A stretch of 64,000 bases of DNA from Cryobacterium sp. Y50 (GTDB lineage: Bacteria; Actinomycetota; Actinomycetes; Actinomycetales; Microbacteriaceae). The notes below the pieces were generated by a model that made no database searches, was not told where the DNA came from, and was given only the letters and a program-made list of their open reading frames with translations. The position numbers and the translations under genes were made by a program. The stretch lies in NCBI RefSeq assembly GCF_002929805.1, contig NZ_PJJM01000091.1, forward strand, positions 1-64,000, read 5' to 3'. Shown one piece after another: positions 26,445-34,754 of the stretch (position 1 is the first letter of the stretch; every line of letters starts with the position of its first letter).

Positions 26445-27092
26445 ATGCCTATACTGTTGCAGCTTGACTCGTCCGCAGACCTCGTGACCTCGCGGTCGCG
26501 GGCGGTTACCGCGACCTTCGCCGATACCTGGCGCAGTCTCGGCGCGGATCACACCGTCATTCACCGTGATTTGCACCGCGAACCAGTGCCCCACCTGACG
26601 GATGCCGCGCTGCATTTTCCGCCCCGGTTACGCCCCGAGGGTGCGAACCCGAGCGTGGAGCAGGAGGCGCTTCAGCAGGTTTTGATCTCCGAACTGGTCG
26701 CGGCCGACGTGCTGCTGATCGGGGTTCCGTTATACAACTATTCGATGCCCTCGACCTTGAAAGCGTGGATCGACTACATCCACCTGCCAGCGGTGACCGC
26801 TCCGTTCGACGACCCGGCCAGCCAGCAGCCGCTGGCCGGTCGCCCGGCCGTGCTCGTTTCGACTCGCGGCGGGGTTTACGACGCGGGAACATCCACGGAA
26901 TTCGACGATCACGCGCTGCCCGCGCTCAGCCTGATTTTGGCGAACGCACTGGGAATGACGGTGGAAACGATCGTGGCCACCCGCACGCTGAGCGAACGTT
27001 TCGGCGCCCCCGCCGACGAGGTCGCCAAGCAGCACCAGGAACTGGCCGCCGCCCACGAGTCCGCTGCCCAGGCCGCTCGCCGCCTAGGCTGA
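26445..27092 (+). CDS. FMN-dependent NADH-azoreductase-like oxidoreductase
   Basis: A 215-residue flavodoxin-fold quinone/azo reductase. The FMN-binding start (ILLQLDSSADLVTSRSRAVT) and the AzoR signature VPLYNYSMPSTLKAWIDYIHLP are intact, as is the LVSTRGGVY loop. ATG 26445 is used; a GTG six bases upstream is possible. The enzyme probably reduces quinones or azo compounds by two electrons. It follows the putrescine-operon terminator and is transcribed alone. Confidence 0.88.
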   Translation: MPILLQLDSSADLVTSRSRAVTATFADTWRSLGADHTVIHRDLHREPVPHLTDAALHFPPRLRPEGANPSVEQEALQQVLISELVAADVLLIGVPLYNYSMPSTLKAWIDYIHLPAVTAPFDDPASQQPLAGRPAVLVSTRGGVYDAGTSTEFDDHALPALSLILANALGMTVETIVATRTLSERFGAPADEVAKQHQELAAAHESAAQAARRLG

Positions 27093-27137
27093 CCCGCTCT
27101 CGATTGGCCCACCGCTGCGTCGGTGGGAACGACTACT

Positions 27138-28286
27138 TCATTTCAGAGCGGATGCGACGTGCCCGGCCAGCTCCAATACCTGGTCCCGGTCGGCGTCTTC
27201 GACCGGCCGTTGGCCGTTGATGAACGTTCCCAGTCGCAGCCAGTCATCGCCGACGATGAAGTCGACCGCGCAGGCCGAGACCGTTTTGACCGGGCACCGG
27301 AGGTAGGCCAATTCGGTGACCCCCGCGACGCTCACCGCCTCATGGGTTTTCCATACACCGCTTCGTACCTGGGCGAGATCAAAGGCCCATGCACCGTGCG
27401 GCAGCATCTCTAGGTTGGCGAGGGACGCGTCAGAACCGGCCGGCCCCACGATGCAGCGTGTCACACCGGCAAGTGTTGCAGCTCCGGTCATGACGCCCCA
27501 ACCGCCACTGTTGTAGGTGGAATGCACGGGCAGCTCGGCGGACTGGAAGACGGACTGCACGGTCGCAGCGGGCAGGACTACTTCGCAGTCGGTGCGTGCA
27601 GCGACTGCGGCGACGGCCGGCGTGATGTTCGAAGCAACGGCGGTGGCGACCCGTTCGGCGATCGTGCTCAGGACCGGCGAGGCGAGTGCCAGTACGTCGG
27701 CGCCGGAGGCCGAATCGGTAACGTTTGCTCCCTGCAAAAACACGTCGATCCAGGCCGCGCCGACGAGGATGTTAGACGTGCACAGGCCGGAATCTGCGAA
27801 ACAGGTCGTCCCGGACGAGTCTCCGAATGGGTGGGCGTCGTCGAGCGGATGGTCGCCGACATGCAATTCGATCTGCGCGGCCGTGGCATCGGGCAGTACC
27901 TGTACGGTCAGTTCGTCATATGCGGGATTGGCAATACCAGCGACTGGCGCGTCGTCATTGCCCCAAGTGCAGCTCAACCCACCAATGTTCTGTACGGCAT
28001 ACTTCACCGGGGATACGGTTGGCGCCCCGTCCAACCGCGGCTCGTAGCCGTTCGCACCGAAAAGCGCCGCCAGTTCGGCGCTCGACACCAAGGCGGCACA
28101 GGTCACATCGAACCGCGAAGCGGGCGCCGACGAAAGCTCGGTTGCTGGTGTTGTCGATGGCATTGTCGATGGCATGGTCGGCGGCATTGTCGACGGCCCC
28201 GATGAACCTGGCGTCACCGGGCTCGCACATCCCGTCAGCGCAAGGATCAAAGCGACGGTGATCGGAACGACACTGATTTTCCCCAT
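27138..28286 (-). CDS. Secreted lipoprotein with internal 12-bp repeat, unknown function
   Basis: A 382-residue lipoprotein: signal peptide with lipobox LTGC, then a Thr/Pro/Met/Ser linker encoded by a 12-bp tandem repeat (28151-28198, unit TTGTCGATGGCA on the plus strand). The mature part contains several Cys and a domain beginning CAALVSSAELAALFG that recalls DUF3558-type envelope proteins. Residue spacing suggests two or three related segments. It is flanked downstream by azoR and upstream by a decayed region. Function unknown. Confidence 0.78.
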   Translation of the reverse strand: MGKISVVPITVALILALTGCASPVTPGSSGPSTMPPTMPSTMPSTTPATELSSAPASRFDVTCAALVSSAELAALFGANGYEPRLDGAPTVSPVKYAVQNIGGLSCTWGNDDAPVAGIANPAYDELTVQVLPDATAAQIELHVGDHPLDDAHPFGDSSGTTCFADSGLCTSNILVGAAWIDVFLQGANVTDSASGADVLALASPVLSTIAERVATAVASNITPAVAAVAARTDCEVVLPAATVQSVFQSAELPVHSTYNSGGWGVMTGAATLAGVTRCIVGPAGSDASLANLEMLPHGAWAFDLAQVRSGVWKTHEAVSVAGVTELAYLRCPVKTVSACAVDFIVGDDWLRLGTFINGQRPVEDADRDQVLELAGHVASALK

Positions 28287-28548
28287 GCTGGCAATGTACC
28301 AACACGAGGAGACGCGCTGCCCGTTTCGATTCTGTCGAGTCCGTCGTCGGGACGCCGGCGTCGACCACTCATCAACTCAGCGAAGTCGACCGTCGCGGGC
28401 GGGCATCGGCGACGAGGAGTTGGCGGAGCGCTCTTGCGCGGGCACATTCGTGACGAAGAATGGATCATTGCTTCGAGATCGCACGCATCACACAAAAACG
28501 TTGCGGCAGTGAGTCACGAGTGGTAATCCCAATCTTGTCTCTTAGAAC

Positions 28549-28582
28549 TGGCAGTGGCAGTGGCAGTGGCAGTGGCAGTGGC
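28549..28582. repeat. TGGCAG hexanucleotide repeat
   Basis: Five perfect TGGCAG copies run from 28549, then break down. It sits just upstream of the helicase remnant. The stretch 28287-28548 before it contains no supported gene. A complementary-type repeat, GACAGC, occurs at 41383. Confidence 0.85.
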
Positions 28583-28833
28583 GAAAGGCGAGGACGTGAC
28601 GTGCCTGGCGCGAGGTGAGTCTGGATCGGCCCCGAGCGGTGTGACGTTTATTAGACCTGACCGGCGAACGCCTGGGGCCGACGACCGGGTTGCGGGCGTC
28701 GCCTGGGACGAAATCATCGAGTTTGCCTACGAGGCTGATCTGGTCACCGGAGCGCTCGAGGCTCTGGCCGACAGTGCCCAGTACCGCACGCTTTTCACCG
28801 CTGTCTCCGTGTACGAGCCCATGCGTGCTCAAG

Positions 28834-29000
28834 CTGGCGAAGGGGCTCGAATTCGACTTGGTCGTGCTCCTCGACCGGAAATCGTTCGGCGCCGGAACCG
28901 AGGGAGCGGTCGATCGCTACGTTGCGATGACCAGGGCTACACAGCAACTGGTGATTCTCACGACACACTATTGGCGCGCAGTCGATACGTTCACACCTGC
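28834..29000 (+). pseudogene. C-terminal fragment of a UvrD/HelD-type SF1 helicase
   Basis: One frame reads LAKGLEFDLVVLLD, then AVDRYVAMTRATQQLVILTT near 28834-28968. KGLEFD and YVAMTRA are the conserved C-terminal motifs (V/VI region) of UvrD-like SF1 helicases, including the HelD/HelR group acting on RNA polymerase. The reading frame shifts immediately upstream and the rest of the helicase, including Walker A, is missing. The gene is therefore a remnant. Sequence on either side to 29176 holds no supported gene. Confidence 0.75.
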
Positions 29001-29176
29001 GATGTCGATGGCGAATAACGGGGGTATGAACACAGACACCGAACTCGTGTTGTTAGCTTTGCGGGTTTCGCACCAAAGCAGCGTCTCCCGCAGACTCTGA
29101 GGGCGGCAGTATCTGTTAGCTCTTGTCAGTCGCCGGGGTCGAACGTGATGAGCTTTAAGTGGAGGTTCGGTCAGAC

Positions 29177-29911
29177 CTAGGTGAGTGAAAAGAGAAATTT
29201 CGGCGCGACGATTCGGGTGATGTCGATTGACCCTTGATCGGATACGGCAATGACGCCGTAGGGCAATTCCATCCCGGCATCGGCGATGATTCCCGGGAAT
29301 GACGTTGGCAGGTCGAGCGCCACCGAGCGCGTGCCGAACGCATCGTCGAAGTGCACGCGGTTCGTATCCTGGTCTTCAGCGGCAACGTCAAATGCGTCTC
29401 CAACGCGGATTTCGTCCACCGAGGCGATGGCGATACCGCCGTCTGTGCTTGCCGCCGTGGCCTGCACACTATATGCCGGCTTGTACCAGCGTGCTTCCCC
29501 GGTGGGCATTGCCTCGCTCGAATAGCGGTTCACGACGATGTCGAAACCGCCCCACGACGTCCCATCCATCTCCGGGTAGTGACTCGAGCCGTCCTGATGA
29601 TGCGTTCCCTGAGGCTCTCCGAGAATATTGATGGCGGCAGTGACGGCTTCGTCGCCGTTCTCAAAATAGCGGAGCGAGAGCAGCACTGTTCCGTCCTCGT
29701 CCACGACGTCGGTCGTCTCGGCGCCGATGAGAATGCGGTCGGGTTCTGCCGCCGCCGCCGTTTCGAACGGGACCGGATCGACGGTAGGGGGAATGGCTGG
29801 GGGTGTGGCTGGGGGTGTGGCTGGGGGTGTGGCCGTGCAGGCCGACAAAGCCCCGGCCAAAACGATAAGAGTGATCACAGCGAATGATTTACGGATAAGA
29901 ACCCCCAGCAA
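29177..29911 (-). CDS. Secreted lipoprotein with Ala-Thr-Pro-Pro repeat, unknown function
   Basis: A 244-residue lipoprotein with hydrophobic signal and LSAC lipobox. The linker is (ATPP)n encoded by three perfect 12-bp units (GGCTGGGGGTGT at 29795, 29807 and 29819 on the plus strand). The mature domain (about 60-244) has no motif that I can name. An upstream basic stretch suggests the start at 29911 is right or a few codons long. It lies alone between the helicase remnant and mpg. Confidence 0.75.
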   Translation of the reverse strand: MLGVLIRKSFAVITLIVLAGALSACTATPPATPPATPPAIPPTVDPVPFETAAAAEPDRILIGAETTDVVDEDGTVLLSLRYFENGDEAVTAAINILGEPQGTHHQDGSSHYPEMDGTSWGGFDIVVNRYSSEAMPTGEARWYKPAYSVQATAASTDGGIAIASVDEIRVGDAFDVAAEDQDTNRVHFDDAFGTRSVALDLPTSFPGIIADAGMELPYGVIAVSDQGSIDITRIVAPKFLFSLT

Positions 29912-30094
29912 CTATCGAGGTGAACAAATCGTTTCACCCGTGTTCCACGCTATCGTGCCGACGGGATGCATAACGTGGAAGAAGCAGCCGTCAGCCGGGC
30001 GAGGCGACGGGTAAATCGCCTGGTTGCCGCAATTCTCAGATGCTCTGAACGTCGCGCTCGAGCCCGGCCTGCAGAGAGCGGATACACTGTTTGA

Positions 30095-30736
30095 GTGGAC
30101 GTGTTGGCGGGATTTCATCTGGCGGACCGGGCATTTTTTGCCCGCGAGGTGCTCGAACTCGCACCCGAAGTTCTCGGCTGCATCCTGCAACACACGGATG
30201 ACGATGGCACTGTAGCCATTCGCATCACCGAGGTCGAGGCCTATGCCGGTGAACGCGACCCCGGCGCGCACTCCTATCGGGGTATGACGAATCGGAATAA
30301 GACCATGTTCGGTCCCGCCGGGCACCTCTATTGCTACTTCACCTACGGAATGCACCACGCGCTGAACCTCGTCGCCGGACACCCAGGCCAGCCCTACGGA
30401 TGTCTCATCAGAGCAGGAGACGTGCTGGAAGGAGCCGACATCGCCCGCAGCCGTCGAGAAAGCAGACCACGAAAGGTTCCCCTTCTCGATCGGAGTCTGG
30501 CGCGCGGTCCCGGTTGCGTCGCCCAAAGCTTTGGGGCATCTCTGGCCAACGATGGTGATGATCTTTTCGGTGGACAGTGGAGGTTTTTCGTACCCGATGA
30601 CGGGGTGGTTGTCCCGCACCTGATCGGACCACGCGTGGGCGTCAGCGGGCCCGGCGGCAGTGCGACGAACTTCCCCTGGCGATTTTGGGTAGCGGATGCC
30701 TCGTCGGTCTCGGCTTACAAACCGGGCCGCTCCTAA
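30095..30736 (+). CDS. 3-methyladenine DNA glycosylase (Mpg/AAG family)
   Basis: A 213-residue DNA repair enzyme removing alkylated purines. The family's central features are present: ITEVEAYAGERDPGAHSYRGMTNRNKTMFGPAGHLYCYFTYGMHHALNLV (with the EAY glutamate and the YFTYG-H region), LIRAGDVLEG and LARGPGCVAQSFG. A GTG start is used at 30095; the true start may be a few codons downstream. It stands alone, between a lipoprotein and a decayed gene. Confidence 0.92.
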   Translation: MDVLAGFHLADRAFFAREVLELAPEVLGCILQHTDDDGTVAIRITEVEAYAGERDPGAHSYRGMTNRNKTMFGPAGHLYCYFTYGMHHALNLVAGHPGQPYGCLIRAGDVLEGADIARSRRESRPRKVPLLDRSLARGPGCVAQSFGASLANDGDDLFGGQWRFFVPDDGVVVPHLIGPRVGVSGPGGSATNFPWRFWVADASSVSAYKPGRS

Positions 30737-30760
30737 CCCCGGCGCAGGGTCTGGCGCGGA

Positions 30761-31179
30761 TCAATCTTCGGGCGGATACCGGGCGCGGTCACCATGGAAC
30801 TTTGCAAAACTGGTCAGGGTGTGCGGCGTGGTGGAGGTGCGGCTCATCACGTTGGCAACCTGCAGTCCGCGAGCGGGCAACGCGTCTCTGATCAGCGAGC
30901 GGTGACAACGCCAGGGTACGGCCTCCGTACACATGATCGCCACCGTCTGCCACCGGGCTGTGCCGTAAACCGCTGAGCGCTATGAGGCGCTGGTAGCCGA
31001 TACCGGCCGCCGGCATGCTGGTGACGAGTTCGTTTTCCCCGAATTGCGGCTCATTGACGAGACCCCGGCATGGTGCGCACGTCAATGAGCCGTTCGATAT
31101 CATCGGCCTTCAACATTCCGACGAACTCATCAAGCGGATGAGTCGAATGCCCGATCGTGTAGCCACAGTTTCCGGCCAT
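30761..31179 (-). pseudogene. DUF488-family gene broken by frameshift and internal deletion
   Basis: Minus strand: ATG at 31177-31179 opens GYTIGHSTHPLDEFVGMLKADDIERLIDVRTMPGSR and hits a stop. A single-base shift restores the frame as NEPQFGENELVTSMPAAGIGYQRLIALSGLRH. The last part, in yet another frame, reads IMCTEAVPWRCHRSLIRDALPARG. All three are DUF488 signatures in order. About 30-40 residues between GGLRH and IMC are missing. The gene is dead. The region to 31338 holds nothing further. Confidence 0.85.
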
Positions 31180-31337
31180 GATTCCATCTAACCGCAGGTG
31201 CTGGATGTCGAATCAATGTCGATTTTGTACGACTACAGTATTGCCGGTCGGGTGAGCGAAGAAGTCAGAGCGATCACGGCAGCGACGGACACGACCGGCC
31301 GCTGGCTTCTCGCAGCGACGCTGAGAACGAGCAGCTG

Positions 31338-32393
31338 CTATTTGGCGGCGAGCAGCCGCTTCACGCGGGGCTTGACCTCGGTGGCGAGCAGCGTGATGGA
31401 CTCGAGCAGGTGCTCCTGGGGGAGCCCGCCGTGGTCGCCCTGCAGAAAGTGACGCATGTGGCCGAGGTGCCGGTGCAGGTCGACGATGCGTTCGGCCACG
31501 TCGTCCGGGTCGCCGATGAAATAGGCATTCGGGGCGTCGACCTGGGCCAGATAGGAACCGCGCTGCGGAGCCGGCCAGCCGCGCAGCCGACCCATCTCCA
31601 CGTTGAGGTTGACCCAGCCCGGATACATCCGCTCCACCGCTTCCTTCTTGGTCGGAGCTACCAGGCCGAAGGTCGCTACCGAGACCTTGATGTTGTCTCC
31701 GGTGTGGCCGGCCTGCTTGGCTGACTGCCGGTAGAGATTGGCGAGCGGCGCGAACCGGTGCGGCTGCCCGCCGATGATGGCGTAGGCGAGGGGGAGGCCG
31801 AGGCGCCCGGCACGAGCCGATGACGGTGCGCTACCGCCGGTGGCGATCCAGATGGGCAGGGAACCCTGCACGGGGCGCGGCACGACGTCGAGCTGAGGGA
31901 TCGACGGGCGCGCGGTTCCCGACCAGGTCACGTTCTCGGTGGCGCTGGCGTTGAGCGTCAGGAGCAGATCGAGCTTCTGAGCGTAGAGCTCGTCGTAATC
32001 GCCCAGCTCGTAGCCGAATAACGGAAACGTCTCGACCGAGGAGCCACGGCCGGCCGTGATCTCGATGCGGCCCCCGCCGGAGATGGCATCCGCCGTCGCG
32101 AACTGCTGGAACACCCGCACCGGGTCATCCGTTCCGATGATGCTGGCCGCGCTGCCGAGTTTGATCTGAGTCGTCGCCGCAGCCGCAGCCGCGATGATCG
32201 CGCCGGGCGATGAGGCGGGCATGGAGATGGTGTGGTGTTCACCGATGCCGAAATAGTCCAACCCCGCCTTGTCGGCGTGCACGATGGCGTCGAACAGATT
32301 CTTAATCGCCTCCGCGGTGGAACGCGCGCTGCCATCGGGGTTGAGTTGAGTATCGCCGAAGCTGTAGGCGCCGATTTGCAAGGTGTTCTCCAT
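31338..32393 (-). CDS. LLM-class flavin-dependent oxidoreductase (luciferase-like)
   Basis: A 351-residue bacterial-luciferase-like monooxygenase or F420-dependent reductase. Signatures include GLDYFGIGEHHTISMPASSPG, KLGSAASIIGTDDPVRVFQQFATADAISGGGRIEITAGRGS and the C-terminal DPDDVAERIV. The cofactor (FMN or F420) cannot be decided by eye. The F420-reductase-like gene 12 bp upstream (32406-33110) is co-transcribed and would support an F420 or NADPH link. Both are divergent from a MarR gene. Confidence 0.9.
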   Translation of the reverse strand: MENTLQIGAYSFGDTQLNPDGSARSTAEAIKNLFDAIVHADKAGLDYFGIGEHHTISMPASSPGAIIAAAAAATTQIKLGSAASIIGTDDPVRVFQQFATADAISGGGRIEITAGRGSSVETFPLFGYELGDYDELYAQKLDLLLTLNASATENVTWSGTARPSIPQLDVVPRPVQGSLPIWIATGGSAPSSARAGRLGLPLAYAIIGGQPHRFAPLANLYRQSAKQAGHTGDNIKVSVATFGLVAPTKKEAVERMYPGWVNLNVEMGRLRGWPAPQRGSYLAQVDAPNAYFIGDPDDVAERIVDLHRHLGHMRHFLQGDHGGLPQEHLLESITLLATEVKPRVKRLLAAK

Positions 32394-32405
32394 TGTGTCG
32401 GTGAC

Positions 32406-33110
32406 TTAGGCGGCGGCCGCGAGCGGACGGGCCTTCTGAATGAGGGCGCGAAGCTGGTTCGCGGTGTGACTGCCGGTGAAGATCTCGGTGGCCGGCTCGA
32501 ACGAGCGGCCGGCAGCGAGGAAGCCAGCATCGACCGCGTCGTAGCCGAGTCGGTCGATGAAACTTTCAACGACTGCCTTGGCCTGGGCGTCGTCACCGGC
32601 CAGAGCGAGTGCCCGCCGGGTCGGCATGCCTGCGGGTTTGTCATCTTCTTCGAGCTCGTGATAACCGATGTGGTTGAGCGACTTCACCACCCGGGCACCC
32701 TGCAGAAACTCTTCGACGACCTCGCTCGACGTGCGCGGATCGCTCTCGAAATCATCGAACACGCCGTCGACCGGTGCCCAATAGTTCATCGCGTCGATGA
32801 CGATTCGACCGGCCAGCTCGCCCGGGTTGAGCGTGCGGTACTTGTGCAGTGGAATCGCGAGTACCACCAGATCGGATGCCGCGGCCTGGCTAGATTGCAC
32901 CGCCACCGCCACCGCCCCGGGGGTCACAATGTCGACCAGCAGCGCGTTCTCCGCTGCGGGCTGCCTGGTCGCGATGCGAACCTGATATCCGGCTTTCAGC
33001 GCCTGCCGAGCCAACGCCGTTCCAACCCGACCGGCGCCCAGGATACCGATAGTTGTGGCGTGCTGACTGGTCCTGGCACTTTGACTGCTCATAGCACTTT
33101 GACTGCTCAT
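32406..33110 (-). CDS. NADPH-dependent F420 reductase-like dinucleotide-binding oxidoreductase
   Basis: A 234-residue Rossmann protein: IGILGAGRVGTALARQALKAGYQVRIATRQ near residues 17-45, VLAIPLHKY, and IDAMNYW. The fold and motifs resemble F420H2:NADP oxidoreductases and related NADP-binding reductases. The start is odd: an 18-bp direct repeat encoding MSSQSA provides two in-frame ATGs, at 33110 and 33092. It is upstream of the LLM gene in the same direction, so the pair is an operon. It is divergent from marR across a palindromic operator. Confidence 0.82.
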   Translation of the reverse strand: MSSQSAMSSQSARTSQHATTIGILGAGRVGTALARQALKAGYQVRIATRQPAAENALLVDIVTPGAVAVAVQSSQAAASDLVVLAIPLHKYRTLNPGELAGRIVIDAMNYWAPVDGVFDDFESDPRTSSEVVEEFLQGARVVKSLNHIGYHELEEDDKPAGMPTRRALALAGDDAQAKAVVESFIDRLGYDAVDAGFLAAGRSFEPATEIFTGSHTANQLRALIQKARPLAAAA

Positions 33111-33128
33111 AGCGCTGCTCCCGTCGAA

Positions 33129-33151
33129 ATATGATGTTGTCCAGATCATAT
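33129..33151. promoter_or_regulatory. Candidate MarR operator palindrome
   Basis: ATATGAT (33129-33135) and ATCATAT (33145-33151) form perfect 7-bp arms with a 9-bp spacer, in the short AT-rich divergent region between the F420-reductase-like gene and marR. MarR dimers bind this kind of palindrome. Confidence 0.75.
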
Positions 33152-33201
33152 GTCTCAAAGAATATCTATGCAACTGCATGGTTTGGGATAGGCTGACCCG
33201 T

Positions 33202-33696
33202 ATGACTATCGAATCGCGCCGGTCAATCACCGTGCCGGGAGATCTGGGGTGGAACCTCGCGATGGTTCTGCGCGGTTATCAGCGTCAGCTGGAGATCGCC
33301 GTCGAGGGACTGCCCGGGGGAGTGCGCTGCTATCAGGTGCTGTCCACGGTCATTCACCGTGACCTTCCTTCCCAGCAAGCCATCGGGGCGCACCTGGCCA
33401 TCGACCGCACCGTGCTCACCTACCTGCTCGACGGTATGGTAGACGCCGGGCTGGTGGAGCGCATTCCCGACCCCACCGATCGTCGGGCCCGAAAGATTCG
33501 GGCCACACCAGAGGGCGTGAGCGTGCTCACCCGGTACGAGACGCGCGTTGCTGCTGTGGAAGCCAGCATTCTCTCGGGAATGCACGACGATGACGCCCAC
33601 CGGCTGGCCGAGCTGCTTGGCGCGTTGGCTACGAGCGTGCACCGCGCCGATCCAACGGCGAGCCCCTGCGAGGCAGCCGAGTCGTTCGCATCGTAA
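33202..33696 (+). CDS. MarR-family transcriptional regulator
   Basis: A 164-residue winged-helix regulator. The wHTH core includes QQAIGAHLAIDRTVLTYLLDGMVDAGLVERIPDPTDRRARKIRATPEG, the MarR D-x-R-x-R wing signature. ATG 33202 (MTIESRR) is preferred to an upstream ATG. It is divergent from the reductase/LLM pair, with a palindrome between, so it probably represses them and itself in response to a small-molecule or redox signal. Confidence 0.92.
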   Translation: MTIESRRSITVPGDLGWNLAMVLRGYQRQLEIAVEGLPGGVRCYQVLSTVIHRDLPSQQAIGAHLAIDRTVLTYLLDGMVDAGLVERIPDPTDRRARKIRATPEGVSVLTRYETRVAAVEASILSGMHDDDAHRLAELLGALATSVHRADPTASPCEAAESFAS

Positions 33697-33777
33697 GCAC
33701 GCTATTTGCCGACCTGGCCGTCGATGACGTCGCGGAGCAGGTCGGCGGGTTTGTTGTTCCACATATGCCGGGTTGTT

Positions 33778-34200
33778 CTATGACGTTGCCTGGATAAGCC
33801 ACTTGGAGCGCACCTGTACGTTGGCGTCCTCGTAGCCGAGGTGTTCGTAGAACCCCAGAACGAGGTCGTTGTCCGAACGCACCATGAGTTGAACCTTGAC
33901 GACACCGTTGGTGCGTAGCCAGTTTTCTGCGGCAGCCATCATCCGCTTTCCCAACCCGGTTCCACGCATGCTGTCGTCTACCGCGAGGTAATACACCCAC
34001 CCGCGGTGCCCATCGTGACCGACCATGACGGTACCGACTAAGCGTTCTTCAAGGAAAGCACCGAGCACCGTGGAGGTGTCGCCGTCGAGGGCGCGCTGCG
34101 CGTCACGCTCGGGCGAATTCCACGGGCGGGTGAGCCCAGACTGGTGCCAGAGCGCCGCCGCTGCGTCGATGTTTGCCGAGGTTAGGTCGCGGATCTTCAT
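33778..34200 (-). CDS. GNAT-family N-acetyltransferase
   Basis: A 140-residue acetyl-CoA-dependent transferase. The CoA-binding motif A is intact: VYYLAVDDSMRGTGLGKRMMAAAENWLRTNGV (R/Q-x-x-G-x-G/A), followed by FYEHLGYEDANVQVRSKWL. This resembles the YpeA-like subgroup. ATG at 34198-34200 gives the standard length. It follows the truncated haemoglobin gene on the same strand, 65 bp away. Substrate unknown. Confidence 0.87.
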   Translation of the reverse strand: MKIRDLTSANIDAAAALWHQSGLTRPWNSPERDAQRALDGDTSTVLGAFLEERLVGTVMVGHDGHRGWVYYLAVDDSMRGTGLGKRMMAAAENWLRTNGVVKVQLMVRSDNDLVLGFYEHLGYEDANVQVRSKWLIQATS

Positions 34201-34265
34201 TGTTCCAGTATCACCGCAGTCATCTGATGACCGTACGTCGAGAAGTTGCGCGAGACGCCAGCCCC

Positions 34266-34727
34266 CTAGTCCTCGAAGCTGTTCACCATCGCGAAAGCTG
34301 CACGTTCCAGATAATCCCAGAGGATGCCCTGCTGCAGCGGCGGCAGATGGGCTGCGTCGACGGCAACTTTCATGTGGCCCAGCCACCGGTCACGGGCATC
34401 CGGATTGACCTTGAACGGCACGTGACGCTGGCGCAGCCGCGGGTGGCCGCGCTGTTCACTGTACGTTCCCGGACCGCCCCAGAACTGCTCGAGAAACATG
34501 ACCAGACGGTGTTCGGCGGGGCCGAGATCCTCTTCGGGATACATCGGCTTGAGCACTGGGTCGGTTGCGACACCCAAGTAGAAGTCGTGTACGAGCTTTT
34601 CGAAGAATGGCGTTCCACCGACCTCGTCGAAGAACGTGGGCACCACGGCGGGGCCGTTCTCGCCCTCGCGCAGGTGTACGCCGGCGGGGGTACTGGGTCG
34701 GTCGGTCGGGTGTCGTTCAGAGGTCAT
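34266..34727 (-). CDS. Group II truncated haemoglobin (TrHbO-like)
   Basis: A 153-residue globin. The 2-on-2 fold signature is visible: FFEKLVHDFYLGVATDPVLKPMYPEEDLGPAEHRLVMFLEQFWGGP, then RHVPFKV with the proximal His and the conserved Trp of DRWLGHM. About 30 extra residues lie at the N-terminus. The group II features (FWGGP, Trp at G8) favour O2/NO/peroxide chemistry. It is immediately downstream of mscS and upstream of a GNAT gene on the minus strand, perhaps one transcript. Confidence 0.93.
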   Translation of the reverse strand: MTSERHPTDRPSTPAGVHLREGENGPAVVPTFFDEVGGTPFFEKLVHDFYLGVATDPVLKPMYPEEDLGPAEHRLVMFLEQFWGGPGTYSEQRGHPRLRQRHVPFKVNPDARDRWLGHMKVAVDAAHLPPLQQGILWDYLERAAFAMVNSFED

Positions 34728-34754
34728 GTGGTGCAGCTTTCTGTTCGGTACTGG

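Noticed and set aside
28549..28582. TGGCAG tract considered as a CRISPR array
   Set aside because: Six-base unit with no spacers; it is a microsatellite.
33702..33763. Short minus-strand tail MWNNKPADLLRDVIDGQVGK as a gene end
   Set aside because: No start or body can be joined to it in frame; too short to support.
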